From NCBI RefSeq assembly GCF_000002985.6, contig NC_003284.9:11780001-11844000 (forward strand): a stretch of 64,000 bases of DNA, given 5' to 3'. The position numbers and the translations under genes were made by a program. Below the pieces are notes generated by a model that worked only from the letters and a program-made list of their open reading frames with translations, made no database searches and was not told where the DNA came from. The DNA comes from Caenorhabditis elegans. Lineage: Eukaryota; Nematoda; Chromadorea; Rhabditida; Rhabditidae. Below are positions 47,101 through 59,523 of the stretch, piece by piece (within the stretch, counting starts at the first letter, position 1; each line of letters opens with the position of its first letter).

Positions 47101-50100
47101 TTTGCTGCTCTTTTCAAAAGATGAATGAATAAAAAATTGCATTATTGCATCGTCACTATTCAGGAGGAAAAGGCTCAGTGGGCTTTACGGCAACGCCTTC
47201 AGAACGCTGAACAAAGCGAGTCATCTCTGATCAACATGCTAGAGGATCGACTGAATCAAGCCGAAAACCAGATTCAAGACTATCGAGATGAGAATACAGT
47301 GCTGAAATGTGAACTTCGAGAGTTGCAGGTTGGTAGAATAGATAGATTTCGAAAAAAATGTACAGTGTGAAGAATTTCCAAATTTCAAGAACTCAAAAGA
47401 TGACTAACAGTTTTTTTTTCAATATGATTCTATTGGTCCCAAGGAATTCGATCTCTTAACGAGACTTTCCAAAATTGTTGAAAACTTGGTTCGTTTATCA
47501 AGTTCTAGTATAGTAGTGGTATGTTTCGGACGATAAGCTATTTTTTGAAGCTTTTTGCCGACCGATTTTGTTTTGAATTCTGTAAAAACTTCTAAAAGGT
47601 TTTAACAATAGTGTAAGAAGTGTAATAAACATTGGTTAACTTCTTCATAAAAAACTTCAATACATCAACATTTGCCTCATGCCTATTTGTACTCTCTCAG
47701 CAGTAAATTCACAATTTGTTAGTACTAAAAACTGGATTATTATAGGAAACTACATTTGCCACATCTGACGAAAAACTGCGTGAGAAAATCCGCACCACAG
47801 AAGGTCTCTGTGACGAATTAATGGAAGAAAACGAGCAGTTGAAAGCTGAAGTTAAAGATTTACAGCAAGAAATTGAAGAGATGCAGGTATACTACCCAGT
47901 CTGTTTTTTTTAATCTTAAAATTTCGAAAAATTCAGGACCAGTACCGTGAGGAAGAAATCGAAGAATTCCGGGAGCTTCAGCGAGAACTTGAGCTTAATG
48001 CAAAAAATTGTCGCGTTCTGCAGTTTAAGCTGAGAAAAACAGAAAGAAGTAGAGATCAAGCTGAAGCAGAGAAAATGCACTCTGAGAAAAAACTAGATGA
48101 ATACATGAACAGTTGCCCAGAGGCGGTAGCTGCATCTATTAAATCAGACAGTGCAAAAGTGAAAGAACTTGAATATGAGATTCGAGTAGCAAAAGAGGTT
48201 TCTGTTAGACTGCATAATGAATTAGAGCAAACTGAAGAAAAGCGGTGCAAGCTTGAGGACGAAGTGTTCTATTTGAAGGAAAAAGTCAGAGAGATTCAAA
48301 CTCAAAACAAATGGAGAGAAGCGCGGAACAAAACTGATATTGCTGTGGTAAGAATGTTATTGTTGAAATAGAAATATGGAAAAATATCCCAAAACCACCC
48401 GAAAACTTGATAACAAGAACATTTTTTAAATCACATTTTAGCCTACAACGAATATTTTCAGAAGCGGCTATCTGCCGAAATTGCAGCCAGCGTTCCTAAT
48501 ATTCCGGAGAATGAAATGTCCAAAGAGCTCCGAGATGCTCTCGAGCGGGAAATCGACTTGCGTGAGCAGATGAGGTTTTCTGAAGAAGATCTGAAAAGAA
48601 CACAAATTCGATTGCAGGTTAGTCCGTTTTAATTAATCCAAATAACCTTTCCAAACAAATATATAAAAACGAATTTTTCATCTGGATAACAGTTAGATAA
48701 TTATTTTGTTTCAGGATGTGGAGAACGAGAACGAGGAGCTTCTCAAAAAACTGTCTAAGGCGAGCAAACTTCGTCCACCGATGATTCGATCGGCTAGGTT
48801 GGTCACTGCGTGTACTTGTCAAGTGCGTATATAGTATTTGTCTTGTTTCCATGTTCAATATCTTTGGAGTTGTTTTCTGTCAAAAAACTGAAGACTAACT
48901 TAATCACGCAACTTTGAACTGTAGTAATAGAAACAATTTACTCAATTCAAAAATAGTTTCATGAAGTTTTCTTTATAATAACAATTTTCAGAAAGTTAGT
49001 GACATTACATTTTTAATGTTCTGCAGATGGTTTGTTTGAGTGCTTTGTTTTTTTTCTCTAATTTTATTTCACATTCTGCTTCTGCTTTTGTGTGTCTGAA
49101 TTTTATCGGGATATTTGTTTTTTTTTTGGAGAGTAATTCCATTTTCCATGTTTAGTTTCTTACATACATTCCTGCAAAAATTTTACACCCATTTTCTCGA
49201 AATTTCGCGCTCAATAATCTCTTTTTTGTTTGTGTGGTCGGTGTCAAAGGGAATTTTGGTGGACTTTTATTAACACTCTACATTACTTGTTTCAGCGACG
49301 GAAATGCTCATCTCCAATTGGAACTTGCCGAGAGTCAAGTGCAACATTTGAATACCAAAATAGAAAGGCTGGAAAAGACCAACGATCACTTGAACAAGAA
49401 GTTTGTCATTAAGTACTTGATTTTTTTCAAAAATCAATGTTTTTTTCTAGAATCGTCGAATTGGAGGCCGACTGCAAGCGTGGCGGCGTGACCTCAGCAC
49501 ATTCCAAAGCTGGCGAATTCAAATTAACGCCTGAAATGGAAAAGGACATGTCAAAAATGATTGTGACAATCAGCGAGCTTGAACGCAAAAATCTCGAGCT
49601 CACAACTCAAGTCAAGCAGTTGGAAACTAAAGTGACACCAAAGCCTAACTTTGTTGGTAAGTTGATTGAAAAGCAAGTTAAAAGGGGATCATTTTCAAAT
49701 TTTGATGGAGTTTGCCAGATGTTTTTTTTTGAATTAAAAGATGTTATATCAAAACTAAGAAAAAAAATTATATTTCCAAGAGGAAATTGTACAGTACTAC
49801 AACTGCCCCATGTTGTAAGGTAGATTAGTGTTTTTCATATCAAAAGGTTAGCAAAACACATATTTCAGTGCCATCAGGAACAACCACCACAGAATTGCGC
49901 AAAGAGCAGGAAAAAAGGAAAGCGCTAGAAGCTCAAGTAAACGAGTTAAAAACAACAGTATTTAAGTCCGATAATCAAAAAGTTATCTCCCTCGCCACCA
50001 AGGTTAGTTTTTTTTTCTTAAGGCTTCTTAGGCTCCATTTTCAAATTTTAGATCGAACAGCTGAACGGTCAGCTTCAGATGGTGAATGAGAGATGTAACA

Positions 50101-53100
50101 CACTTCACAAAAAACAAGTCAAAGACGGGGAGATCCAATATTCGGATGAGTTGAAACAAAAAATTGAAGATCTTGAAAAGCGGCTTAGTGAGAAGTTGGC
50201 CATTGATTCAGTCAGTGAATTGCAAGGCAAAATTCCGACCATTGATGAAATTGAGCAGTGTTGCGAAGTTTTAGCAGCAGTTGAGACCCAAACTGGAAGG
50301 TTATGCAAGCAATTCGAAAAGATTGATCACGCACAGAAAGTAAGAATGTTTATAGATTTAATGGAACTTGTGCGCCAAATAATACACAGATGCGAAATGT
50401 TTTAAATGTTGTCCCAAAATACAATACCCGGTCACGATACGCCAAATGTTTGCTAAATGCAAAAAGGTGTGGGTCTTCAAAAACACTAAAATTTCCTAAC
50501 TTTCGTGGACACTAACATTTTATTGATTTTTCAAAGAAAAAAACTATGGTAAATCAAAATCTCCATAGAAAACAAGGGTTCGAATAATAAAACAATTTCT
50601 AAACACGCAGACCCTTTTGCATTGAACAAAAATGTGTCGCTTCGAGACCAGGTACTATAATTTTGAGACAAAAATTACGGAATCCCACATCTGGGTAGTA
50701 CAGCTTTCTTGAATGTCTTCACTCCTATTATATTTGATTATTTAAGGATGAACGTCGTCGATCACTTTCCAAGGACAGCGGTGCAGCAATCATAGCTGAA
50801 CTTGCCAATGTCATGCAAGAAATGAAAAACGTGCACCAAAAGCTTGACAAGATCAAAAACGTCACTCCAAATACTGGATTATCTGTAAAACGAATTCCAA
50901 GCAAGGAAAACCTTCTCGAAATAAAATGCTCAAAATGTGACCAACTACAAACAAGCATTGATGAACAGGCAAATGAGATCTCATTTTATAAAAAGAAAAA
51001 TAAGGATTTGACAAATCAAGTGCTCCAAACAGAAGATCGCTGGACAATTGAGATTGAAAAGCAGCGTCAGATATTTGAAAAAGAAATCAAGACGTTAGGA
51101 ATCAGAGTCGCGGATGCTAAAAGACAGAATGATGAATTATCAGAGCTGTTGGAATCAAAATCAACAACACTTGTTGAAAAGACAAGATCTTTAGAAGAAC
51201 AAGAGGAGAGAAGCAAGAAGTTAAGAGCTGAAACAGAATTGTTGAGAAAAGATATGCAGGTGCGTAGTTTTATATACAGAAGGTGTGATCCGCAACTATA
51301 CTTTTAAGTAATTTCTCCATCTCAAAAATCTGAATTCATCATTAAAGGTGGTGTAGTCGAATTTTTTTTATTGCTTTATTAGACTCAAAATTGTCTGAAA
51401 ACACCGAATTTCATAATGAAACTTCTTGAAAACTTTTCAAAAAAAAAGTTATGGCGGCTCGAAAAATAGCCTAAAATTAGAGAAAATTTGAAAAAATTAG
51501 AAAAAATTGGACAAATCTCTTCGTCCATCGACTTTTAAATACCTTAATAAAGCTGAAAACGCAAGATAATCGACTTGTATACCCCAAATTAGACAACAAT
51601 TTCAAAAAAAAATTGTTTCCAGCCTCTGCGACAATGATAAGTTGTTTAAATTTCAAATTTTCACAAATTTTAGGCCATTTTTCAAAAGCTAATAACTTTT
51701 TTTTTGATAAGTTTTTAAGAAGTTTCATCATGAAATTCAGTGTTTTCAGACAATTTTGAGTCTAATAAAGAACTAAAAAAAATTCGACTACACCACCTTT
51801 AAGGTTTCATATTTTAATTCCAAATTTCAAAAGTATCCTTGAGTTAGTTAACTTTCGAATGAATTTCAAAGTCTTCTTAATTTCAGGAGTTAGAAACTGA
51901 TAAGAAAACGGTGAAAGAGTTTGAAATCAAGTACAAGAAACTAGAAAGCATATTTGAAACCGAACGTGAAAAAATGAATGGAGAAAGAAATCGTTCTAAA
52001 AACGAACTCGCCGCAATGAAGAAATTGAAGGATGACGCTGAAGAGCATTTGAGTAAGTTTTTCTGCTTGGTAAAAATAAGTTGAGAGCACATATTTAGAT
52101 ATATTTTCTTTCAGAAAAGTTATCAGATGATCAGAAGAAAAATGATGCCGCTTGGAAAATCGAAAAGTCTAAACTGGAAAAAGATATTGCTTTGCTCAAG
52201 AAACAGTTACCTGATGAGCATGAAATGAAAGAGTCGACTGGTAAGCTATAATTGATGTGTCAGTTCTAGTAATTTGTTTTAGCTACTCCACAAAACTCGA
52301 TTTCGGGAGAATCTTCACCACTCCGTCGTCAAGATAGTGAAAAGATGCTTGTACTTGAACTTAAGAAGCAAATTTCAATACTTGAAAAGAGAATTGCTGA
52401 TTCGAACAGCTCACTGGAAGAATGCAAGATTCAAAATGCAGAACTCAGAGATCAGCTCGCAAAAGTTCAGGCAAACTGGGAGAAAGATAAAGAAGTGTTC
52501 CAGCACAAAACCAGAAAAAGCGAAAAACTACGAACAGTTGAGATAGATGCAATGCAACAAAAGTTTAGCAGTAGAATGCGAATCATGGAAGACACTAACA
52601 AAGCCCTGCATTCACAGGTAAAAATTTATTTTTTATAAAAATATTCTCTTTTGTGATCAAGTCGAAAAATAAACCATTTCAGCTTGTCCTAGCTCGGCGT
52701 GAGCGTGATACAAACAAAGATGCTCTGACAAATTTCGAAAAACAGGTTACCGACGAAAGGAATAATTTGAAAGTGAAAGAGAAGTCGGCCAATGAATCAA
52801 CGGAAAAAGTAAAGGAACTTGTAAGTTTTATTTCACCTTTGTGTTTTACTTACCCCCACTAACCATTTCTAATTTTCACAGAAAACTCACATTTACCACG
52901 TTTGATATTAACACAGGTGCTCATTTGATGTGTTTTAATGATTATCACAAATTCACGGGTGAATTGAACTCACAAGCAATAATAACATTTAGTAGAAGGT
53001 AATTTCTTTTGAAGTGAAACACGTGTACTAAGAATTTTCCCGCTCCGTTTGATCTCCGCATACTGCGGGTATTTTACACCCAAAAAATGTGACGTCACAT

Positions 53101-55882
53101 TTTAGAGTATAGAAAACTTTTGTCTCAAATTTGGCGCCCGTTCTGTAGATCAAAATGAGAGGAATAATTCTAACTACGCATGGTGAAATAAACCGCCCAT
53201 GGTTGACCATTGATCATTTTAAACGTCATCTTTCAGCAAAATCGATTAACCGCCAAAGAGGAAGAACTAGAACGCTTAAACACTGATTTACGGTTAACAA
53301 AAGAAGCTCGAAAAGCGGATCAAATTTTATGGAACATTGATAGAGCTAGAAATAGGAATGAAAAAATCGACAACACTGATTCGGTTGAAACGATTCGCAA
53401 ACAATATCGCGACTGTGAAACATTTTATTCAAAGGAGATGGATCGATTAAATGATAAAATCACAGAAATAACAGCAGAGAAGAATCGACAGAAGAATGAA
53501 GCACAGAAAACCATTAGAGTGCTCAGCGAGCAGATCAAAGTTTTGGAGATTGAGCAAAAGAATTTGTCGCAAAATAAAGATAGTCAACAGGTCGTAAAGG
53601 TAAGGATTTCAATGAATTGTTATTCAATATTGTTGTGACGTTAGGAATTTTCAAGCAAATTGGATGCGAACGTTTTTAAACTTTAATGAACTTTTGTGTT
53701 TTAGGAAATGATTGAATCTGAGAGGGAACGTCTCCAACAAATTGTTCACCTGAATGAACTCCAAAAACTAACTCGGAAGTACCGTCTTAGCAGTATAATT
53801 GATCAGTTAGCGTATGTCAGCGAAGCAACCCGTAAAACATCACGAGAGGCCGAGCCAGATGGCATTCGCTACATTATAAATCAGCTAACAGTTTTAAGAG
53901 ATGACGAAGCGGCCAACAATTTGAATCCGTAAGTTGAAATTTGTGAGCATTATGGGTTGAAGCTTGTTACAGAGATGAGAGAGCAGGTTCTGTGCTCGGA
54001 GAAAAGGCTTCAAATGGGTATGCTCCGTCAATCTCAGAGTGTGGAGAGGGAACTTATGATAACATTAGTCAATCATCCTTCTCAATTCGATCAGTAAACA
54101 GTGCTCCACTGAGGCATGCGTATAGGTGAGTTTTAATGAAAACAGTCTCTCCGAAATACACCTCTTTTCACTTCTACTTGTCATTTTTGTTATTGCCTTT
54201 TATCTTTTCTTTTTTTTTTCTTTTACTTTTTACGTGAGTTTATTTGACTTTAGTTCAGTTTGTCTTATTTTCATTATAACAATTAAATCTTAATATAGAA
54301 AAAAAACAATCGTAACATTTTAGTCAGCTTTGCTGAACCACTTCTACTTGCATGCCTCTTTCCTTTTCTTTTCACTATCATTTTCAGACACGCTAACCTT
54401 CCTATTCCAACTACCACTGCTTCTGTTTCAACGACTATTAGTGAAACTGAGCCGTATTATAGTAAACCGGAGAAGCTGAACATCATCAGTAATTACACTA
54501 CAAAGAGATCATTCAGGTATATTTTAATGGGCTTTTTCTGGGATTCCATCAGTTGATTTTTGTGGCTTTCTGTGATATTTTTTGTTGGGTTTATCAATTA
54601 CAGATTTGAGTTTATGTCTTTCTTCTTCAATACTAAAAAATAAAAGCATTGACGAATAAAAATTGATAGCAATTTGGCAATTTGAAACATTTTTCAACAA
54701 TAATTTAGCAAGTACAAATTTTTCAATAGATGCAAATTTTTAGTAGTCAAAAAATTACATATTTTGAGCGTTTTTATTTTAGTTTCCTGCTTGGTAAAAA
54801 ACCGACTGAATAAATTATCCTATGCAATAACAAACGTTTCCAGCACTGAAAGCTCAAATGGGTTTGACAAATACGGTCGTCCAATGAGACGAGGATTATA
54901 TCACGAACCATCATCAAGTAATAACTTAAGTAAGTACGTCGTATGGATGTACGGGAGTAATTGTGTTTTACAGGTGTACCGGGTAGAAAAACATCAAATG
55001 ATGAGTATTCAATGAGTCGAGCTGCTTCATTCGATAACCGCAGCCAGTTTAGTGAGGACGAGGTGACCGAGGATGGAAGGAGCTCCCGGCCCAACAGCAC
55101 GGGCGCAAATATTCTGTATAGAGTTCGAAGAGAGGAACTGGCACGTGGCGGACAGCCATCGGTGAAACTGATGGCAAAGGCTTTTGAGGCAATTGATGAG
55201 CCGAGAACGGATAAGAGAGGGTTCTTTGGAATTAGGAAGTCAAGATCAGTGGAAACGACGCAAAATGGGAAGCATAGTAAATTTGTGAGTCTCACAAAAA
55301 AATGTCATCAAATGATAAACTGGACTTTTTTAAGGAAGAAGCTGCTAACTCAGCCTTGATGCACAGTTTGGGACAAGTAGAGGAAGGAGTCAGCAGCAAT
55401 TATGCAACCCTACCAAGAGGTAGGCATTTTTCGTGTCTTCCTTTCGGGTTGAAAGACCAAACGCAAAAATTTCAAAAGTTTAAAAAATGTTCTGATTTTT
55501 TTCTTCAATAGTCTTCTACTTGTTCACAAAATTTATTGAATTATTATCCCAGTATACTTCAATAAATCATAGTAAAACTATAAATTAAGGGTAAACTGAA
55601 TTTATTTTTCAGGAGGTCGAAATCCTTTCAAAAATATGGGGTCTCGTTTGGTGGAGCGTGTTCGCAGAAGCTTATCCCGGTCGAGTAGACAATCTCGTGA
55701 TTCTGACAGGGAAGATGAGATTGAAGTACAAGTTTACAAAAAGGTAAATTTTATACTTCTGAACAAGAAACTTTAATGATAAAAAATTTCAGCCTGAAAA
55801 ACCAATATCTTCCCCCAAGAAAACGAAAAAGAAGTCAGCCGAATCAAAAGCTCGCAAGAATTCCAGTAACATCTTCACATAG
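44184..55882 (+). CDS. MTCL/SOGA-type coiled-coil protein, about 1649 aa
   Basis: Exon starts: 44184, 44311, 46619, 46993, 47164, 47746, 47937, 48462, 48715, 49296, 49451, 49869, 50052, 50747, 51887, 52115, 52283, 52683, 53237, 53705, 53973, 54388, 54844, 54974, 55335, 55613, 55793; the last ends at TAG 55882. All phases fit. The N-terminus LCNGFEPQNY...CKKCFRPKDKH has a C-x12-C-x2-C-x6-H pattern like the start of MPRIP/Outspread. A Ser-rich stretch follows, then near-continuous coiled coil from about residue 117 to 1270. EEEIEEFRELQRELELNAKN plus CRVLQFKLRK, and the later TRKSEKLRTVEIDAMQQK and LVLARRERDTNKDALTNFEK, are the conserved blocks of microtubule-crosslinking MTCL/SOGA proteins. The tail is Ser/Arg-rich and basic (RRSLSRSSRQSRDSD, PKKTKKKSAESKARK). 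A role in organising microtubules is inferred from the family. Confidence 0.85.
46093..46234 (+). CDS. alternative first exon of the coiled-coil gene, N-myristoylation signal
   Basis: TTTTGTTTCTAG is followed by an ATG at 46093 encoding MGNQITCAPPEDRDTISMSS and further, ending in phase 1 before GTGAGT, exactly the phase of the exon at 46619. That gives an isoform of about 1636 aa lacking the C-C-C-H module. MGNQIT fits the N-myristoylation consensus (Gly2, Thr6), and Cys7 is placed for palmitoylation, so this isoform is predicted to be membrane-tethered. The exon also carries a second copy of the Ser-rich motif found in exon 46619. The DNA from 45.6 to 46.05 kb upstream is GC-richer, consistent with an internal promoter. 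Confidence 0.68.
47444..47518 (+). CDS. candidate cassette exon of the coiled-coil gene (25 codons)
   Basis: Between exons 47164-47328 and 47746-47886 lies a 75-bp stretch encoding EFDLLTRLSKIVENLVRLSS then SSIVV, open in phase 0 at both ends, followed by a good GTATGT donor and preceded by CCCAAG, a weak acceptor. It would add 25 residues to the coiled coil without a frameshift. Confidence 0.45.
50425..50654. mobile_element. decayed inverted-repeat element in an intron of the coiled-coil gene
   Basis: TACCCGGTCACGATACG... at the left and its diverged inverse ...CGCTTCGAGACCAGGTA at the right are followed inward by matching AATGCAAAA and GGTGTGGGT/GGGTCTGCG segments. It resembles the abundant worm repeats that begin CCCGGTCTCGACACGA. 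Non-coding. Confidence 0.55.
51342..51802. mobile_element. palindromic TTAA-flanked MITE in an intron of the coiled-coil gene
   Basis: TTAAAGGTGGTGTAGTCGAA at the left is inverted as TTCGACTACACCACCTTTAA at the right. The arms continue (TTTATTAGACTCAAAATTGT / ACAATTTTGAGTCTAATAAA). It forms a nearly complete 460-bp hairpin inside the transcript between exons ending 51259 and starting 51887. Confidence 0.88.
53084..53103. promoter_or_regulatory. 20-bp perfect palindrome centred on a CRE (TGACGTCA)
   Basis: AAAATGTGACGTCACATTTT is fully self-complementary and contains the consensus cAMP-response element bound by CREB/ATF factors. It lies in the intron before the exon at 53237. Nearby GATCTCCGCATACTGCGGG resembles a common worm repeat, so it may be repeat-derived. 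Confidence 0.5.
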
Positions 55883-56196
55883 TTTGATATTTTCCAGTTT
55901 TCTCTCATTCTATTCCAAGTTTGTTAATTTTTTGAAAATCTCTCATAGTCATCTAAATTACTTGTCCACTCTGTTGCCAATTTGATTATCCATATGATTT
56001 CACGAGAAATAAGTTAACTTTGCTCCATTCTTTTCATTGAAAGTGTTAAACTTTAAACCCATGCATTAAGTTCATTTGTTTGTTTATTTGTTTCGTTTCA
56101 CTGAAACTATTAATGAAAGGTTTTCTTAATTTGTGATTTGTAAAATGAAAAAAATGTAAAATGAAAAATGAAACGGTTACAAAAAATTTCCTGCAT
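55883..56196. other. convergent 3' intergenic spacer
   Basis: About 315 bp between the stop codons of the coiled-coil gene (plus) and the TAF7 gene (minus); it must hold both 3' UTRs. No other element was seen. Confidence 0.6.
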
Positions 56197-57465
56197 TTAG
56201 AGGGTGTCTTCATCATCACTGAGAAATAAGTCTTTATCATCCTTATCCAGATCACTACCGTCGTCATTATCATACACTTCAATGTCCTCGTCCTCAGGAT
56301 TCTACAAAAGTTTTAAATTATGATTATTATTCTAGATATTATCCTCTTTCAGTTCTCCTACTAGCCACAATCATGAAATCGTGCCCCCTCCCATATCCAA
56401 AATTGTGCAAAATCCATGTGTTTGTCACACAGTTAAATTGCATGACAGTCACATTTTAACTGACGTATTTGCTATAATTTCAGCAGTCAAACACTCATGA
56501 AAAATAAAAAATCTTACCGTTTCATCATCATCCACTACTTTCCATCTGACAGACTGGGCTTCCAAATCAGATCGAAGGAGACGTTTTAATTCTATTTCAA
56601 TCTGAAAATACCAAGTATTGTTACATCTTTAATTCAAAACCTCTCACTTCTTCAACAGCCATTGTCTTTTTCTCCTTTTTCTTTCTAAATCTACGTTTTT
56701 TGGCATTTTTCATCGGTGGTGTGATTCCGTGGGGGTAGTGGTATTCTTTGACTTTCTGAAAAAAATATTGTAATATCATATGTATATTTATTTTGAAACC
56801 TCTTTTGCCAATTGACGTGCAGTTTTTGATTGAACATTCGTTTTGTTTTCTACTCCACTTCCTTCCACTTCTATTTTTGGCTCCCGATTTTCAATACCTT
56901 CCGGATTCAACTTTTTCCGCTCAGCTTTCGGGATTGGCATGGCTCCTTCACATATGATCATTTGAGAAACATCTGTTACTTTGTACAATGTGCTATTATC
57001 TAGAGTTTTGTGCACCTGGAAAGAAATTAACTTGAATTTTAATAGATGCTCTCTTAATACGAGCTGCTTAACTTATGGGTCAATTGTTTCGAGAAAATTG
57101 AAAAACATCGTTTTAGGGCCGTTTCATTTGGAATTTGTAAAGTATATTTTCATTTTGTTTACTAACCTCGTTAATAGTTGGAAGATCAAGAATTTTTGCA
57201 GGCAAAATCTGGTTTCCAAGTCTAATTTGAACAGTTCGGTTATCCTCTTGGAAATTAATTCCAAGCTCTTCAGCATCTATTTCACCGTTCACCGCTTTCT
57301 CCATTCTATTCACAACATCTGGAGGGACTCGTAAAATCAGATGTTCTTCCCATTCCTCATTATCCTCGTGTTGCTGAAAATTTCCAAAATATTTTATCGG
57401 GCAACTTATTAAAAATTTACCTTTGCAACTTTCAAATTGACTGAAATGGGTTGATCAAATGACAT
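56197..57465 (-). CDS. TAF7 family TFIID subunit, 254 aa
   Basis: Six exons on the minus strand: 57465-57421, 57373-57167, 57015-56800, 56755-56648, 56601-56518, 56301-56197, all in phase. Residues about 16-110 match the TAFII55/TAF7 N-terminal domain: EEWEEHLILRVPPDVVNRME, RTVQIRLGNQILPAKILDLP, DNSTLYKVTDVSQMIICEG. The linking region KEYHYPHGITPPMKNAKKRR and the acidic tail (NPEDEDIEVYDNDDGSDLDK...) are also typical. TAF7 binds TAF1 within TFIID and restrains its acetyltransferase activity until initiation. C. elegans has two TAF7 genes; this is probably the X-linked taf-7.1, but I cannot separate the paralogues by sequence alone. TATAACTTACAG ends at 57479, 14 bases before the ATG, consistent with trans-splicing. 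Confidence 0.92.
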
Positions 57466-57481
57466 TTTTGTGTCGTACCTG

Positions 57482-58904
57482 TAAGTTATATTGTGAAGTT
57501 TTTTTTTTGGTTCTACACGGAAAAAAGCAAACAAGTGAGTGTGGAGGGGTACCATCGTAAGGAGTGTCCATATACTTTGTAAGACATCTATTCTCTCCTT
57601 TTTCAAGAACAAACATTATTTGAAAAGAACGTCGAGGCAGTTTGGAAGTTACAAAGAAGAAAAGAGTGTATAAACTTGCCTTGGAAAAAATAGAAAGATT
57701 CATGCACATTTCTCCATCTCTTTTTCTGCCAATGGGAGAAGGCACAATTCAAACTAACATATTAGGGGATGAAAAGAGAAGCAGGGGAGCTATTTTTTCA
57801 AACTCAAAAAGAAAAAACAGAAAGTCTCCAGAATTTCCCTGGAAAACTGCAAAAATTAAAAGAGGGGAAATACATTAAAATTGAAAATGGGAAACTAAGA
57901 TTTGTTGATCCAAATCGAATGGCCAAGGTTTTTTGATGGCAGAAAATTTGGTGACACTTTGGAGTTTAAAATTGTTAGTTAGTTTATGTTGGGAAATGCA
58001 CCATGATATCATTATTTTTGAAAATCATTATTGAAAATGTTGATGTAAAATTTTATAGCAATATGAAAATAAACTGTATGTAATATACAAAATGTTATCA
58101 AAATATATGACTACAAAATTCTAAATTAGCAACTCAAAATCAATAGTGACTAAACTCAAAACGAAAAGAGGTATCTGTTATGTGCACTCGAGATATTTGG
58201 ACGCTCTTCGTCCGCCTCCCAATGTGTTCGCACCTCCGTTCGCTTCTTTTTGCTGTGTCTGCATCTCTTCATAGTCTCACAGTGTCTTGTATGCCTTCCA
58301 ACGACGACTTCAGTTTATGTCTCGCAAATCGGGAGAGGAAGGAAAAGGAAGGTGTTACGTTGATTGATGAGCCACATTGAAAAATAATTGATCTGCACTG
58401 TAAAGTTGATGCTTGATGTTTGAAAATATAAATAACATATGGAGCAATTTTGGATTTGAAATTGATATACTAAATATTCTTAAATTATTAAAAAACTAGA
58501 TTTGGGAAGGTGAAACATAAACAAAGAATTTCCATGAGAAGCATTAACATTGTGCGTTCTTTACATCAATTCAAATTAGTTTTTTAAGACTATTTAGAAA
58601 ATAAAAACTGAAAGTAGGGAAAATACGATTTTATACCGTTTTTGTTGTTATGATCAATATAATCCATTTTTAAGTGTGTAATAGTGTCAATAAAAACTTT
58701 GTTTTAAAAAATTGGAATGGCAAAAATTCCTTGAATACAGAATAAGAATTGAAACTATTTTAGTTCTTGAAACCTGGCTCATGTTCCTGTTCGAATTCTC
58801 TCCTAAGTAAGAGCTGTTGACCAAACAGAACTTTGCTACGACAATATTCAAAACATTTACAAAATGAGTTGAGTGCTTCTAGTTGAAGAAGAGAGAACGT
58901 AAAC
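57482..58904. other. intergenic stretch upstream of the TAF7 gene
   Basis: No gene. A GC-richer block at about 58195-58300 (CGTCCGCCTCCCAATGTG, TGTGTCTGCATCTCTTC) shares TCTGCATCTCTTC with the region upstream of rsd-3 and may be a promoter. The rest is AT-rich. Confidence 0.4.
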
Positions 58905-59523
58905 TTAAAGGTGGAGTAGCGCCAGCGGGGAAATTGCTTCAAAACACGCCTATGATACCACAATGACCAAATATCATGATTAAAAAATTCAAAAAAATTT
59001 CCTAAATTTTATATGATTTTTTGAAAATTGAAAAAATCTCAGTTTTTGTTATTTTCCACCGATTTTTAATGTTTTCGGTGTGTTTTTGCTTGAATTTTAG
59101 AGAGAAAGTCAAAATAATTGCAAACTTTCGATTAAAAAGCACGCTTACAAATAACGCTTATAAACGATTTCGGCCCTGAATTAATTAATTTCACTGATTT
59201 ACGCCTGTACGCGTGCTTTTTAATCGAAATTTTGCAATTATTTTGACTTTTTCTCTAAAATTCAAGCAAGAACACACCGAAAAATTAAAAATCGGTGGAA
59301 AATAACAAAAAATAAATTTAAAAACGTGCAAGCGCGCTCCATCGAACAAGTCCAATTGGAGGTAATTCAAATAGGAATTAGGCAAAAACTGAGATTTTTC
59401 AATTTTCAAAAAATCATATAAAATTTAGAAAATTTAGAAAAATTTTTTATCATGATATTCGGTCATTGTGGTACCATGGGCGTGTTTTAAAGCAATTTCC
59501 CCACTGGCGCCACTCCACCTTAA
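58905..59523. mobile_element. palindromic TTAA-flanked MITE, GGTGGAGTAGCGCC family
   Basis: TTAAAGGTGGAGTAGCGCCA is inverted at the right as TGGCGCCACTCCACCTTAA. The arms carry GGGGAAATTGCTTCAAAACA, ATGACCAAATATCATGAT and their inverses. Two internal inverted repeats around 59080-59300 (GATTTTTAATGTTTTCGG..., TTGAATTTTAGAGA...) make the whole 620 bp foldable. Related to the copy at 10291. Confidence 0.85.
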
